Part shown: positions 27,053 through 44,979 of the stretch, in pieces
Layout: each line of letters opens with the position of its first letter
How positions within the stretch are numbered: position 1 is the first letter of the stretch
DNA from: Sinonovacula constricta
Taxonomy: Eukaryota; Mollusca; Bivalvia; Cardiida; Solecurtidae
Direction of reading: 5' to 3'
Assembly (NCBI GenBank): GCA_007844125.1
Contig: CM017561.1
Location: 63,717,256-63,781,255, forward strand
Length of the DNA stretch: 64,000 bases
Program-made: the position numbers and the translations under genes
The notes under the pieces: model-generated
Database searches by the model: none
Told to the model about the DNA's origin: nothing
What the model saw: the letters and a program-made list of their open reading frames with translations, nothing else

Positions 27053-27918
27053 CAGTCAACTCTCGTTATCTCAAATTTCAAGGGACCGTAGAAAATAGTT
27101 TGAGATATTCGAAGTTTGAGTTATCCGAATTTAAGGATAGTTTGTGTAAATCTTAAAAATCTTACCTGCTACAAGATGACTGGTAATGACTGAAATTCCT
27201 TGTTATATCTGCCACTGTAAACTAAGTTTCTTCAAGTTTGTGTGGTTTTGCATGTTTAAAGTGTTATTATCTGACTATCCCCCCAGTACTAAACCGGGTC
27301 CTTCATCAGTTTGTCGATACTTTCTCGTGTCTGGTCTGTTACCATAACCTCTTATTTTTTATTCAATAATCAGTACGTGTATTGTGGGTAGGTAGTGGGA
27401 GAATGATAAAATCACTAACGCGACCTCTCATTTTATTTACAAGTTGAGAAGGCCGTGTCAACAAGTTCTCAAAAACTGTTACAACAACAAGAACAAACTG
27501 AAACACTTTAATCAGCGTTAATTGATTAACGAAATTGTTGTTCATTAAATCAGCTAATTAAATAATAATCGATTAACCTCTTCTCTAAATTACGTGACAT
27601 CCTGATCGCCGATAATTGGCGATAAAACTCGCGCCCAAATCTTCGCGAGTTTCACGGTTGGTGTGAAAATCACTATTGTTGCCGTTTTGCATCTTATAGC
27701 AATTTGAAGTTTGAGATAGAACAACTGATTTCAACAGTTTTATACGTGTGGGGACAAAGAATTTAGTTTGATATATCCGATAATTTGACATATCCGAATT
27801 TGAGTTAAGCGGATTCGAGCTATATAGAAACTATAGGGAAAAAAACGGGACCGTAGAAAACAGTTTGACATAACCGGAAATTTGAGATAACCGATTTTGA
27901 TATAACGAGAGTTGACTG
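27053..27918. mobile_element. pogo/Tigger-like non-autonomous element
   Basis: The ends are inverted copies of CAGTCAACTCTCGTTAT (left 27,053; right 27,902-27,918). Subterminal repeats TTATCTCAAATTT and GGGACCGTAGAAAA..AGTTTGA lie at both ends. The end sequence CAGTC-ACTCTCGTTAT is typical of pogo/Tigger MITEs. The left flank is TA; the right flank is GA, so the TA duplication is not intact. At 866 bp with no transposase it is non-autonomous. Confidence 0.75.
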
Positions 27919-28834
27919 GATAACATTTCGCCAAACTGACTATCATACATGTATGTTAAACGATGAGATTATTTCACCAATTTTGATTGGTAAGTATTTA
28001 GATTGCATCCAATCAACATACAGAATATAAGTTTGGGTCCTAAGGTTGTATTTAACATACTTGCAATATTAAAGTTGATATTGATCATTACTGCAATGGC
28101 CTAACCTCTATTCTGTTTTATTTGTTAATAACTTATATTTTATTCTTAGTTTTTCTAACAACTGAATAAGTATATCCTGATTTGACAGTATCCACGGTGT
28201 TTATAACTTTATTATTTTTGTGTATGGTTATACTGAATCTATGCATAAATCTTTAATCAGCTTTGTATTGTTGTTGTGAATGTTAATAAAAGAGCATTTG
28301 TTTCACAGGGTTTTACAGTATGGGTGTCTTCTTTATCAGTTTATCAAAGGGGTTGTGGCTTAGATGTAATTGCTACAAATATGATTTATTAAAAGCATAT
28401 ACAGTCATAAACAATGTTTTTGTTATGTGTTGAATGGATGATGTCTGCTTTCATTAGTTGGTGAATCAACACACTTTGTATATCAATCTGCAAATGACTA
28501 TATATTTATTTTTATTAAAAAGTTGATATTATGTAATATGTTACTTGCGTGATTTTTAGCACCCCATCGTCTAAGACAAGTGTAAATAACTGATTAGTGA
28601 AAAATATTTTCATCGCAACGTCTAGTATAAAACATCAAAGCAATTCACATTGTTCAGAAACTTAGTTTTGGATCTCTACATTTGAATTACAATCACTACA
28701 GTTGCCATTCACCCTATCATTATCAATGATTATATCAATATGATGTAATAATCATCATTCTTATCATCAACATTGTCGACATTTCTTTCTAATGCCCATA
28801 CATTTTATATATCATACATTGATACAACAAATGG

Positions 28835-29109
28835 GATGGGATTTGCCGCCATTTTTGCCGATACTGTGCAGCGAAATTTCTATCATTATAGCACAGGGGC
28901 ACTTATGAGGTGCCCAAGGACTGAACCCGGCCGGTCAATTATACTGACACCGACAAGTCAGGCGTAATGCTGTCCCCTTATCCCCGAGCATAAGGAGAAA
29001 AGCCACTACTACCAACTTTAAAGTCTTTGGTTTGACTCGGCCGGGGTTCGAACCCGCGACGTCCCGATCCGCAAGCCGACGCTCTACCAATTGAGCTATT
29101 GCGACCGGT
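28835..29109 (-). mobile_element. tRNA-derived SINE (family A), full copy with TSD
   Basis: On the minus strand the 5' head reads ACCGGTCGCAATAGCTCAAT, TGGTAGAGCGTCGGCTTGCG, then GGGTTCGAACCCCGGCC. A box (TAGCTCAATTGG) and B box (GGTTCGAACCC) are near consensus. The body is about 200 bp and shares GCACAG and GGTGCCCA.GGACTGAACC blocks with the copy at 62,839-63,121. It is flanked by a 10-bp direct repeat, CAACAAATGG (28,825-28,834 and 29,110-29,119), the mark of retrotransposition. No poly(A) tail is evident. Confidence 0.9.
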
Positions 29110-29119
29110 CAACAAATGG

Positions 29120-32100
29120 ATTCTCAATATATATATTATATATCCTTGCTTTGATAAAACGTGTAATCAATTTGGTTTGACATAATCACCCCCTTTCTAA
29201 ACATCAGAAAATCAAGTTTAAACCTATCGTGAACCTAGAAAGGTAAACATAGCGATACACAAATACATAACAAGTATTGATAGGTCTGATCGTATGTGCT
29301 ATTTGTCATACTGAGCTGTACACTCTACTGCCATTTATAAATATACCCAAGTGTTGAATATTTCAGTCAAACCCGGATAGTCTTTATCATTATCGATTAA
29401 CCACTTATCGTGCAACAGCTATTATTAAAAATACTTATATCCTTCATATTAAGATTCATCATTGCATACAATTCATCATTGCTTTGCATATAATCCGTCG
29501 CTCATTGCAAATCTAAAAACCATCATAAGGGATAATTGAACTTTATTGAAAATCGATGTTATTTGAAAATGGTGTAAAGGTTTGTAAACTCTGTCGTGTA
29601 CAGGTATTTTGTTTTAATTAGCTTATCAAAGATTCAGTATCCGATCGGGCGTGTGTAGAGACCTAGAGAACCAAAAGGTGTATGTTTTATCAGGCCCCAA
29701 TGTATGCTAGTATACAACGGTTTATGTTGACATTTTTGTTCAACTGTAGATTAGAAATAGTGCAGTGTTTGGGTGTCTGTTTTGTGTACGAATATTGTTG
29801 GAAATATTAACGGGACAGATTAGTCAAGTAGGTAAGAAAAGTTTTAGATGGTGTTTTGTTTTGGTAGTACTCGGTGTACGGAGAAATAACATCAATTATT
29901 TAAACGTTTGTCTCCTGGAGGCTGAAATTTAGTTTTTATAAGTGACCTTTGTTAGACCTTCGATTAATATTCCTCCTGTGACCAATATGTTATGCAGGCC
30001 TCTCTGGTGCAGGTAGATTGTTGGTCCAGGGACAGTTAGGTCGTGAGTTCTATCTTAAACCGAAACATTTGTTTCTAGTAGGATTCTAACATTGGTGTAC
30101 ATGCAGTGGTTGCTTCTGCTGGTAAAGCCGTGCAATAACATTTTTTAAACGTCAGTTAATTTCAGGGAACACTCCTTATAGCACTTTGAGTCCAGGGTCT
30201 TTCTAAAGGGTATACAGGCTCCATTTCTAATGCATTCAAATATATATTATACAGCCAATCAGGACCCGAGGTTTTAAAACTTTGAGCTCGAGTTTGAAAT
30301 CAGTTTATTCATTTTATTGGCCAGATCCTTTTAAATTTGAACCCAAATCTGACCAGTCAGATGCTCGTAAAAGATCTCAGATTCGAGTTCAACGTTTTAT
30401 AACATTGGATCCAAATGGTTGAGAAAGCGTGGCAGCTCAGTCGAGCTCTTTGTTTCATAAATTTGGACCAAAAACCCCTTAAGAGACGGTTGATCTTGCC
30501 AAAATATTTTCTCTTCAACTATGATCATGCATTTGCAGATGACCTTTATGCATAGTCCCATGTATGTTCCAGAATGAAAGGAAATGCTCTCCAAAGACAT
30601 CCTGGTTCAATAATTAAAAAATAACTAAATTATATCTCACATGTCATCGGAGCACCTTTATAATTGGTCCGCCATCCTTAGTCACAGACTTAAGCCCAAA
30701 ATATGACATAACCCTACTTCTGTACAAAGTTTAAATGCATATTACCTTTAAAAATAAGAGACCATGTCTTATAAATTATAACATTATTCTTGTTCAGTTT
30801 TCCTTAATAAGCTATTTCAGTTATTGTATTCATACAACACATTGGGGACGAGTTGAAACATTTGCACGTTTGATCAGACATCACCCGTCTATAATAAGTT
30901 GATTACAGGTGGGATCTGAACCATATACATACACAAGTCACACAATATGGTTGTCTCCCATTGCTGTTATTCAGCCTTATTTGGTTAAACCCACAAATCG
31001 ACATTGGGTTGATCAAACACTGGTAGACTCGTTGTAACTATTTCAAGCGCCACGCTCCCCATTTCAAGTTAACCTCAGTAACTTTTCGAAGTTTTAAAAT
31101 TTCTTTCCCCGGAAACATAAATACGCTTTCTCTTGCACATATCGTACACATTTTGATAGTTCATTATAAGTTGAGTTATATTGTTAGTATATAATATTCT
31201 TCATCAGTTTTAACTTCTGATGCAGGCGCTTGCTGTTTATTATTCCACTATGACGGAATACTTTATTTACACTGTTTGTGAAATTTCCGGAAAGTGCACT
31301 CCACAACCCAGGTTTAAGCACTCCACTTGGTACTTTTTCATCGACTGACCGTCCCAGTGCCGTAACTGTTGATTGGTCTGTTTGTGTGTAATGTCTCATT
31401 TCTGTGTTTTTGTCACTTTTACAATTATTCTGTATGCCTTTATGTAGCGGCAGTTTTTTAATATTCTTATATTCTTGGTAATTCTCAAAGGACCTTTTCT
31501 TATATGCCTATTCAAATTGATCGCCCAAGGAATATAAAGACGTTTTAAAATTCTCTCCCACGATTTACTTTTTCTCTCCAAAAATTTTAATATTTTATAT
31601 TTCCAGTGTATGGCATTTGAAACGTGTTTATATTCCTAGAAAGGTGGGGCAGCTTGAAGTGTGGGGTGGTATCATTTGAAACTGTTACTGGGTGTGGTAT
31701 CATGTCCAAGTTTGTTTCGCTCATTTTTTGCAGTGAATGCATTCCTGCGACCTGTAATAATGCGTCGATGCCATACTGGTTGTAAACATGCTTAAGTTAC
31801 ATGATTTACATTGAAATTTGGATAATGGAGAAACAAGCACACGGCAAATGTAATTCTAAAGTCCAAACAAATTAGACCTTTAGGAAGACAGTGACATATT
31901 TTAAATAAAGTTAAAAAGATATAAATTATTATACCAAAACGCAATAAAAGCAAATGATTCGATTTGCAAAATTGTTAATTCAATGATAACGACTAACAAT
32001 TCTTCAATGAGAATTACTCACTTCAACATGTTTGTTCGCATCTTGCAAAATCAGTCTAAATTACCAAATATAACATTTATATCCACTATTAATAATACAA

Positions 32101-32166
32101 TGTACGATGTGTGTATATTTTTGTAACAATACATTTGATTTAATTATAACATACTAGTTTCTTTAG
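29120..32166. other. Intergenic sequence, no gene recognised
   Basis: Between EDEM1 and the plus-strand locus at 32,180. Apart from a small palindrome near 30,300 I see no coding exon. A 71-codon open frame at 31,399-31,184 (minus) has no splice sites or family match I recognise. Confidence 0.45.
30271..30405. repeat. Imperfect palindrome, MITE-like
   Basis: GTTTTAAAACTTTGAGCTCG (30,271) pairs with the reverse of CGAGTTCAACGTTTTATAAC (right side), and the middle (TTGGCCAGATC versus GACCAGTCAGAT) pairs as well. The total is about 135 bp. It could be an old foldback MITE. Confidence 0.5.
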
Positions 32167-32179
32167 TTCATCCGCAGAG

Positions 32180-35100
32180 ATGTTAACATCGGAAACCAGT
32201 CCAGTTTACTCGAACCTGCAACCACGACATGCCAGTCGACGTGCTCGGACACCAGGTGCACGTGTGCGGCACTCGGCTCAACTGGAACGGAATAGTCCTG
32301 AATCAAGACTTAAAACGTCTACTCGACCAAACACTGCACTACCACGACCTTCATTCTGTATGCAAACAGGCGTTGTACAAAGCTTTCAAGCAAAAACACA
32401 AAACCAACAGAATGTTTTCGAGCCGGAAGTGATTTCTTCAAGGTATAAAGAGCTATCGACCATCGAAGACATCCGGGCGGAAGTTCGCGCCACTGAGAAA
32501 CGACCGAAGAGAAAGATTCCCGCGCATATACCACAATGGATGATGGACTTAGATATAAATCTCGATGTGTCGTCTGCTGATATCATTCCACCATTTGAAG
32601 AAAGCCTGTCTGGTGAAAATGAAACATTCCATGCCAGGACAAAGGTAACAATTGTTTACGATGATGAAGACAGCGAAGCCGATGATGATTCATTGCCAAG
32701 CGAGGAATCATACACAGAGTTCGAACATTTTCAAAGATTGCAAAAACTGAAGACAAATGAATTTAATTTATCAGCAGGGAGGAGAAAAGAGACAACAAAA
32801 AAGACAGGAATTTCTTCTGAAACGATACGTCTAAGTAGGAGTATGACGTCCCTAAGTCAGCGAACTGATGGAAATGAAAACAGTACACAAAGGACTCATT
32901 CACCCGGATGGAAAACATCCACAATGGTCATCGAAGCTCGGAAACAATCCAGTAAGTGCAATACTAGTTACATATACATTCTTCTCGTTATATTTGTTGT
33001 TTAGATGGTCATTGTACGCTTTTTGCAAAACAATAACATTGCAAATATTTGTAATTGCCCGTCAGAATGCAGCAGGTAAATCTTTGGAGCAAGGGTCGGT
33101 GAAGAAATGGACGAATTGTTCGGCCACTGATAAATAGCTTACCCATAGTTGTTTTCCCTATTAACTCTCTGATCTAACCAACTTCTGTATATCTGTATTG
33201 TTACATAGATATAACAAAGATGCTAACATTTTGACTGGTGTATTTTCATTATAATGTGTTTCTTGAATGATTTAACAAGTTGTTTTTATGCATTCTTTAC
33301 GTGTTCGTATAATGATAACACATTTAAGGCAATACCAATGGCAGTCTGCTTCTGATGCACAAAATAACACGTTACTGCTTGATTGTTTGTGAGGTTAAGT
33401 GAGCCAACCAAGTACACTCCTTTATATAACGTATTTTTTTTAAACAAATCATTAAGCAATGACAGCATTTTGACATAAATCGATATTGGGTCATAAGACT
33501 TTTAACTTAAATTCTGACCACAAATTGTTTGTGCAAGTCATCCTTAATTGGCAATAAAACACATAGATTGCATATATATTTATATATTTTCCATATGTAT
33601 TGTTATATTGTTTGGACTTATCCCTCAAGTTTGGTTAGATAATATACTTGTTATTAAATTTTATGGTTCTTTTGTCGCTTTGCTACTTCACATGCGTTTT
33701 CATTATAATGATAATGGGACAGTATACACTCTTTTATATTATTATTGTTGTTGTTATTACTATTATTATTTTTATTTTCATTTTATTTATTTATTTATTT
33801 TTATTTATTTATTTATTTTTTTTAAAAATGTATTTTTTTATCGCATCAGTTGGCATTGAACTTAAAAAAACTTTTTGCGAGTGATAAACTAATTTTGGTA
33901 ATATATACCATTTAAGGTTGAGAAAATATAAAGATTTCATACAGTACATATGTTTTATATATCTCACAATGCGTTCGTATGACTTCTATTTTTATTTGTC
34001 TTTCAATTCGGCAATCGATTTCGTTTTTATTGGACTTCATATACATTTACAGTAACAAACTCTCAAAACTTCAGTTTATTTGTTGAACAACCCCACGGCC
34101 GTTGTTGCTCACCTAGCTACCGATCCGGTTAATCTATTCGTACAATTTCCTCTAAGTCCCTCCTAATCTACAGGTATATTCTAGAAGCCACCTCCATTTA
34201 CCCACACGTCCTGTCTCCAGGTTAACCCGCGTCAGGATTCCGTTATCAAACACCACGGCCCATTGTTGACATTGGCGCCGGTGCCAGTTTTCCCTTTTTC
34301 TGCTACCCTTAATTAATAATACATTCTAAAATAAAAGTTATTTGCAAACAACTTGATGCAATATTACACACATGACATATAAACATAGACACAAATAGTG
34401 CAGATTCTGATCATAAAACTTTAATGGTTAGTGCTGGCTGCTCTGGACCGATACTGTTTGCATAGGACTGTTCAATTCTACAAGTTAAAGGGATATCCGC
34501 AGTCCTTCATTCCGTCTAGTCTTGGACAAAAGCTGTATTTAATTGTTTTTGCTTCGTTTTATTTTGGACTATATCGCAGCGACAAATTTACTTTATCCTT
34601 TGTGCGACATCCACTATTTAGGTGGAGGAAGGCCCCGGCGGACAAATCTCTGGGTAGAACAACCAGCCCTTCGCAGATCAGCTTGTAGACATTCCCACCT
34701 AATGTCTTTCGCAATCAATCAAAGCAAGTCTGATGTACTTCTGAAAGATTGACACATTGGGTGGTTAGATGGCGACCTATATACGCGCGCGTGTATGACT
34801 TGATGTCTAATCACTTTTTAAAAGGCACAATTGCGCACACTGCTGTTATAATCATTCGTTTTATTTGTCAGGTCTTTACGGTAGCTTACACTTCAAACAT
34901 ATGAGACAACCCTTTACCTATGACGTTGTTAACAATATATTTTAAACTTTAAATATAAATGAGTAGACCCTTTCACTATCGTTTTGGTCATAATGTGACG
35001 CTGTAAACAGGGTATGTCTCGGTTTTAACATCGATGTAGACCCTTTCACTATAGTTTTTGGTCATATTTTGGCACTCTAAACACGGTATGCCTCAGTTTT

Positions 35101-35892
35101 AATATAGATGTAGGCCCTGTCACTACAGCTTTCGTCATAATTTGAAGCTGTAAACACGGTATGTGTCAGTTTTAATATAGATGTAGGCCCTTTCATTTTA
35201 GTTTTCGGTCATAACTTGTATGTATGGTACATGTTTATGACGAGAATCCTTTTACTTTCGTACATAATTTGACGCTGTTTACATGGTATGTCACACTTTT
35301 ATAATAAAAATCTTTTAGCGATAGTACTCGGTCATAGAATGACGCTGTTGACATAGTATGTATCATTTTTATGATGAAAACCTTTTCGCTATATAGTACT
35401 CGGTCATAAAATGACGCTCGTATGTCACACTGTTAATTAAGCTAAATGCCCTAATAAGTTCAATGTAATGTTTAAATAACACGGACCTAAATGCTGTTCA
35501 TAGTCGATGCCAAATCTTTGGTCTTTTATCTTACGCAAACGTGTTCTTGTGTTTAGCATGTTAATGTTATACTCAATGCAAGTGGTTGTACCGAAATGAC
35601 AACACAATGTCAGCGAGCATTCTTTTTTTAACAAGATAATCGGCTTGAAGATTGGCGGACTGGCTTGTGGCGATCGTCGTTAGTAGTTGCTTTCAATATC
35701 TGGATTTTTTCCAAAGAAACACAAATAGAACGTATAAAAAATAAGATTTTTTTTTTAATGTTGTGAGGCTTGTCAATCACACGTAGAAGGTTTAATATTC
35801 ATATTCAGTTCTTGACTATATTGTGTAGTTTATACAGTTATGTTGTGACATTTCTTTTTGCTTGCCTTACAGATCCATCATTAGTAGAATGA
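32180..35892 (+). CDS. Unrecognised protein, short isoform (early terminal exon)
   Basis: I do not recognise this protein. The large exon starts at ATG 32,180 (an acceptor-like TTTAG at 32,162-32,166 keeps the frame open upstream, so the exon may be internal). It runs 257 codons to a donor at 32,951 (A|gtaagt, phase 1). An exon at 35,873 then adds NPSLVE and a stop (35,890-35,892), with AATAAA at 35,946-35,951. The N-terminal 70 residues are basic and Arg/Ser/Pro-rich (RHASRRARTPGARVRHSAQL). The middle has KRPKRKIPAHIPQWMMDLDI. An acidic segment DDEDSEADDDSLPSEES follows, then a basic, Ser/Thr-rich tail. There is no signal peptide or membrane segment; it is probably intracellular and largely disordered. 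The same first exon also splices in phase to the exon at 38,961. Confidence 0.6.
34600..34720. repeat. Fragment of SINE family B (tail part)
   Basis: TTTAGGTGGAGGAAG, GACAAATCTCTGGGTAGAAC and AACCAGCCCTTCGCAGATCA parallel the 6,966-7,060 part of the family B copy (GGTGGAGAAATACACC, ACAAATGTCTGGGTAGATCA). The tRNA-like head is not present. Confidence 0.45.
34963..35430. repeat. Diverged ~73-bp tandem repeat
   Basis: Units with GTAGACCCTTTCACTAT, TTTTGGTCATAAT, TGACGCTGTAAACA and GGTATGTCTC recur near 34,963, 35,036, 35,111 and 35,184, then more weakly to 35,430. It lies in the intron between 32,951 and 35,873 of the unrecognised locus. Confidence 0.75.
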
Positions 35893-36386
35893 ATCCTGCT
35901 CTGTTACGAGACAGATGATTATAAATATTAAAACTATAGTTTATAAATAAATACTAAAACTATAGTTTATAAAGTTTGTTGCAAAAGGTAAGCGGGTTCC
36001 TGTTGCAGGTCTCTCATACTAGCATGACTTTGTAAATATCGTCACTGTGTCTGTAAACTAATAATCCAAACATCGAAATGTTTTAGCGTAGAACTCTTAT
36101 TCTTTTTGAACTGGAACAAGTTCACATTTTCTTAGACACTCCTCCTTTAAACTTCGACGCCATAGTGTGCGGTACATGCTCCACTTCTCCGTTCTGTCAA
36201 CAGGCTGGAATATTGCCATGAGGTTATCTTGGAGCTTGGAATTGAATTGTCCATGAATGACGGAGGTTTAGATAAGGATTAGTATTCAAAACACAATTAT
36301 TTCATCCAGTGTGCTTACGATTTAGTTAGCAAACATTTGATAAAAAGGACGATTTGACGTGGGGAAAGTGTGACTGAGGTTTAAAT

Positions 36387-41094
<4,708 letters not shown>

Positions 41095-41113
41095 CACGTG
41101 CGGCTTTAATAAA

Positions 41114-43363
41114 ACATCGACGTTGTTTGTTTGTGCTACTTGTTTGGAACAGTTTAAAGAAAGAGTGACGTCATTGCTTCGTGACGTTGTCTTGTGCTGT
41201 AATGCGTCATATTTGCGTTGCAAAAGGCATTTATTGTTAAAACACGTTTCATTGACGTTCATTTAACGGCTTAATTAACACGTCGGCCAAAAAACCCGTA
41301 ACCATACCTGCGTATTTCCAACCATATATTAAATAGTTATTGTAAACTAGATTAATAATTTTACTTCATAAGTTTACATTTTCTTTCATGAATATCTTTA
41401 TCAATCGTGTTTACATTTTTTATTTTCATCGATTTTCTATATGATGCTTTTTGCAGTTTTCTTCTTTTACGTCGTATCGGCATTTAAACATACATATTAA
41501 AGTTAGCCTTTTGTTTTCCCGTTGTTAGGAAGTTCCACTACTAACACTGTTATGGTATCTTGTTTTGACAACTAGTTTGCCTAGATGATCGGCCCCTTTT
41601 TTCTTCACATTTATGTATTGTTTGCTTGTTTTGCCATATTCATTAACATAAAAGATCTCAGACTTCGCTATAGGACTGGCCGAACACATATTGTGAAGTT
41701 TTTCTATCAGTATTATATTCTAAGTCGGTATCAGTCGGTTTTTTTAATAACTTGAAAACGTTTTGTATTTGCTACACAGACAATAAACCGCATACCTATG
41801 CATACAAATCGAAATTAAGTCTATAATTCATTATGGTCAATAATGTTATGTAAATGAGTTGTGTTGTTCCTTCGCTGGTGTGTTATTTATAAAAGTGCAT
41901 GAAGACTTTTGCATTTAAACATTTTTATTTTGTGTGTGCAGGTGCAGGTGCAAGTCCGTTAGTATGACCGTTAGTATTGACGAACATGTGCTATGGTTTT
42001 TGTCAGATTCTGGAAAAGGCCACACACGTGTATGCCAATCACATGTAGATAACTAACTATTTTGTTTAGTTTGCTTTAGATTGGGATTGTCATGTTTTAA
42101 TACGTTTTACCATCTAGATTTGTTTAAACAATAAACTATGTATTTCTCACCTTGTGTATAGTATTCAGCGTTTGAAGGTTTGTGCTGTGATTGTTTTGTC
42201 ATTTGGTTAACAAAGAAGACAAATAAACAATATCTATTCTTGAATTTATTTCAGTTGAAAGCGGTTTTCATATGTTTTTTTAACCATTGAAAATTACTTG
42301 ACCTTAGATTTTTAACACAAGTTAGAAAATATATTGCTTTTGTAAAATTGATGATGTTAACAAGTCAATCATGCTTGCCGTCAGATCGAAACATCATTTG
42401 CATTTAATAATATCATAAACTCATTATCTCAAAAATACTAATTTTATTTTTAGATTTATAAGTAATATATATATGCAATACAACATATAACGATCCATGC
42501 AACACACTTTTAGATATTTTAAGATATTTTCTTTTTTTTTTGTCTTTTTTTAGCGTGAACATATAAGGGACGAATATGATTGTCAATGATATATTATCCT
42601 TTTTACTTTTCTTCGCACAAATGAATAAAATGAGCGCAGAATAAGCATATACCTTTAAACGGCACGTTTAATAAGCAACTTTGGATAAGCAATAAATACC
42701 ACACAATTCCATTGACTATGTATATTAAATATCATATTAAATAAAAACACATTTTGGGTGTTAGGATCATGATGTTTGATAGATTCATTTAAAAGATAAA
42801 TCATGAACTTTCATTGATCTAGAAGGGCTCTAGGATATCTTTTTTAACTTCTTTTTATCTTCATTCAAAAACTATGATAAGACCTTTTAATTGTGTTTGC
42901 ACCAATCAACATTCCTATATAAGTTGCACAATGATAAAAAATGGATACTTATTATGATTTCTTTTTAAATGTCCTAATCGTGTTCCAATAAACGTAAAAC
43001 ACTTTCAAATAATAAAAACTCTTCCATGATCACTTTTCCTCAACGAACTAAAAAAACGACCAGAGTTGTTTTACGTTGAAGAAATAGAAATGAAGGATGA
43101 TACAACTGGATAACTAAATAATCTACAACTAACGGAGACACTAACAAATATTCACAATGTATGTTTTGATGTCGTTTTAAACATGTCATGTCAGAATTAA
43201 AACAAACAATGATTTAATCACGTCAGTTTAAAACTCCAACAAACAAGGGACACGGAAAGCACGCGAGTATGTATGAAACAACATCAGTACATAAACATAA
43301 ATGTCACTGCAAAAAGGGGTACAAAATCAAAGTCCACAGACCCCGCCAGCCTCCACCCCCAAA
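41114..43363. other. Intergenic sequence between convergent loci
   Basis: Downstream of the plus-strand locus. The region 41,942-42,060 is open in two frames after a CAG acceptor (TGTGTGTGCAG), so an extra 3' exon is possible. Otherwise I see nothing. Confidence 0.4.
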
Positions 43364-43402
43364 CCCCCCCCCCCCCCCCCAACCCCCCCCCCCCCCACCC
43401 CC
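43364..43402. repeat. Poly(C) tract
   Basis: Nearly uninterrupted C, broken only by AA and a single A. On the minus strand it is G-runs that could form a quadruplex. Its length is likely to be mis-sequenced or variable. Confidence 0.9.
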
Positions 43403-43597
43403 CAGCAAGACGCTCGGCACATGACGATAAAACTGTACGTACTCAAACAATTCATTTATGTTATTCACTTTAGGACAGAACTGTAAATACTATTTCTTAG
43501 TTTTGTTTTTGTGGATTTGGAATATGACTTGAGTTAATACTTAAAATTAAGTAGATACAAATAGTGTATTTTTCAATTTTATACGTGTCTGTGTATA

Positions 43598-43621
43598 GTA
43601 TATATATATATATATATATAT
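43598..43621. repeat. Short (TA)n microsatellite
   Basis: About twelve TA units in intergenic sequence. Confidence 0.85.
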
Positions 43622-44354
43622 ACAAAATTATAAGGACAAAATGTATAATCAGACGAAAGTAAGACGAATTTTGGACTCTTTACTTAATGAATTAAATGGC
43701 TTCTCGCACAGAAGATATTGACTTATACCAGCTGTTTCAAGGGAAGAAACATTTGACATACTGTTCTTGACCTGAGTACAACGCATCAGAAGACGTGTAG
43801 AGCGGACACAATTTTATTTTTCAAAAAAGTGTTGAATTGGAATATATACACAAAGTTTAATCGCCACATGCCGGATTTTGTTTGACACTTATACCGTATG
43901 ATGCAACAATATAAAAATTCAACATATCCCGGATGTATCATGCCAATAACAGAAAATGAAAAATTTGGAAAGTTCACAAATTCGTACAAAACGATCACAA
44001 GTCGCCGATCTTTTACCAACTATGAAATTAAAAAAGCCCAACAGATAAAATACGTGCATAGTATAGGAACCTTGTTAGGCGCTTGAAACCGGATGGCGCA
44101 TCGCATTGTATTAAAGGCACACAAGAAATGCGATCGGTGTAGCTTACATACATCTTGTGCAGCTCCCGCAATTCATAGACTGATCTCATAAATTGTCCGC
44201 CCGCTTGGCAACGTAACTCGCTGCACAGGTTAAATAATGGCATGCTTTGATTATTAGTCAAAACACTCGGTACAGGAGTTTTTAAAATTTTCGTCACATT
44301 ATGTTTCCATTTATGTCAAAGCACGACATAACCAAGCTGCACCGTTCGCATGCG

Positions 44355-44474
44355 TTAGGTCAATGGAATCTCCTTGGTCAACCCGCTATTATGTGAGAAG
44401 CTGTCCTCTTGAAAATTCCAAATGGCACTCGATGTTCTTTCTTTGCAGCGCGCATGCGCCATTGAAAAGTAACT
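44355..44474 (-). CDS. Candidate last exon of the acidic-protein gene
   Basis: Downstream of the last firm exon (ends CAG|gtattc at 44,980, phase 0), an acceptor (TTAACCAG, AG at 44,476-44,475) opens a phase-0 frame of 39 codons starting SYFSMAHARCKERT, to TAA at 44,357-44,355. The fit of phase is the only support. The exon overlaps promoter-like GC-rich sequence and has no family match, so it may be chance. Confidence 0.3.
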   Translation of the reverse strand, partial: SYFSMAHARCKERTSSAIWNFQEDSFSHNSGLTKEIPLT

Positions 44475-44640
44475 CTGGTTAATTTAAAGAATGATGCAAC
44501 ACGCTAACTCCTCATCTTTCTCGCCGTCCTTGCGCCGAGACAGAAGGGGCGTGGTTTCCCGCTGGTGTGTCTTAGATGTTGCTGCTCCGGGTATCTAAGG
44601 AGAACAAAACTGACTGTTGGGTCGCAAGTACGTAAAATTA
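44430..44640. promoter_or_regulatory. GC-richer, promoter-like segment
   Basis: This stands out from AT-rich surroundings. It holds GCGCATGCGC (44,450-44,459), a perfect NRF1-type palindrome, with a second GCATGCG near 44,348. A potential first-exon donor follows on the plus strand (GGTCGCAA|gtacgt, about 44,630). It may be a promoter of a plus-strand or antisense transcript. The competing reading is the terminal-exon candidate on the minus strand. Confidence 0.35.
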
Positions 44641-44979
44641 CAATTTTTTTTATATAAATGTGAAACTTTTGTTCTGTAAATTTCTTATTTGTTGAATTTA
44701 AGAATGACGTGTCCCTTCTTATACAATTTATAAATTATTCTATATTCCATGTTGATTTATATAGACCAAGTACGGAATACTCAAAAAATAGAATGCTTTA
44801 ATTTCGATTATTACATTAACTAAAAGCAATAACATAATATGAGATTTCGATTTCGTCGTAAAAATTATGCAATAGACCAAAAGGGTATGTGCTTATGCAC
44901 TTTTATGCATATCACTTAAAAACGGTTTTTGAAACTTGTATAGCAACATTCATACCAATTAAAATGTACAAAAGAATAC

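Noticed and set aside
29033..29109. A functional tRNA gene on the minus strand
   Set aside because: The segment is the head of a ~275-bp SINE with TSDs and a second copy at 62,839-63,121; the acceptor stem does not close.
31184..31399. 71-codon minus-strand frame (LGRSVDEKVPSGVLKPGLWS…)
   Set aside because: Codon use looks plausible, but there are no splice sites, neighbours or family match; not enough to call a gene.
33064..33075. Ten-base micro-exon between AG and gtaaat
   Set aside because: Its phase does not join the flanking exons.
43273..43486. Pro-rich open frames
   Set aside because: They come from the poly(C) tract.
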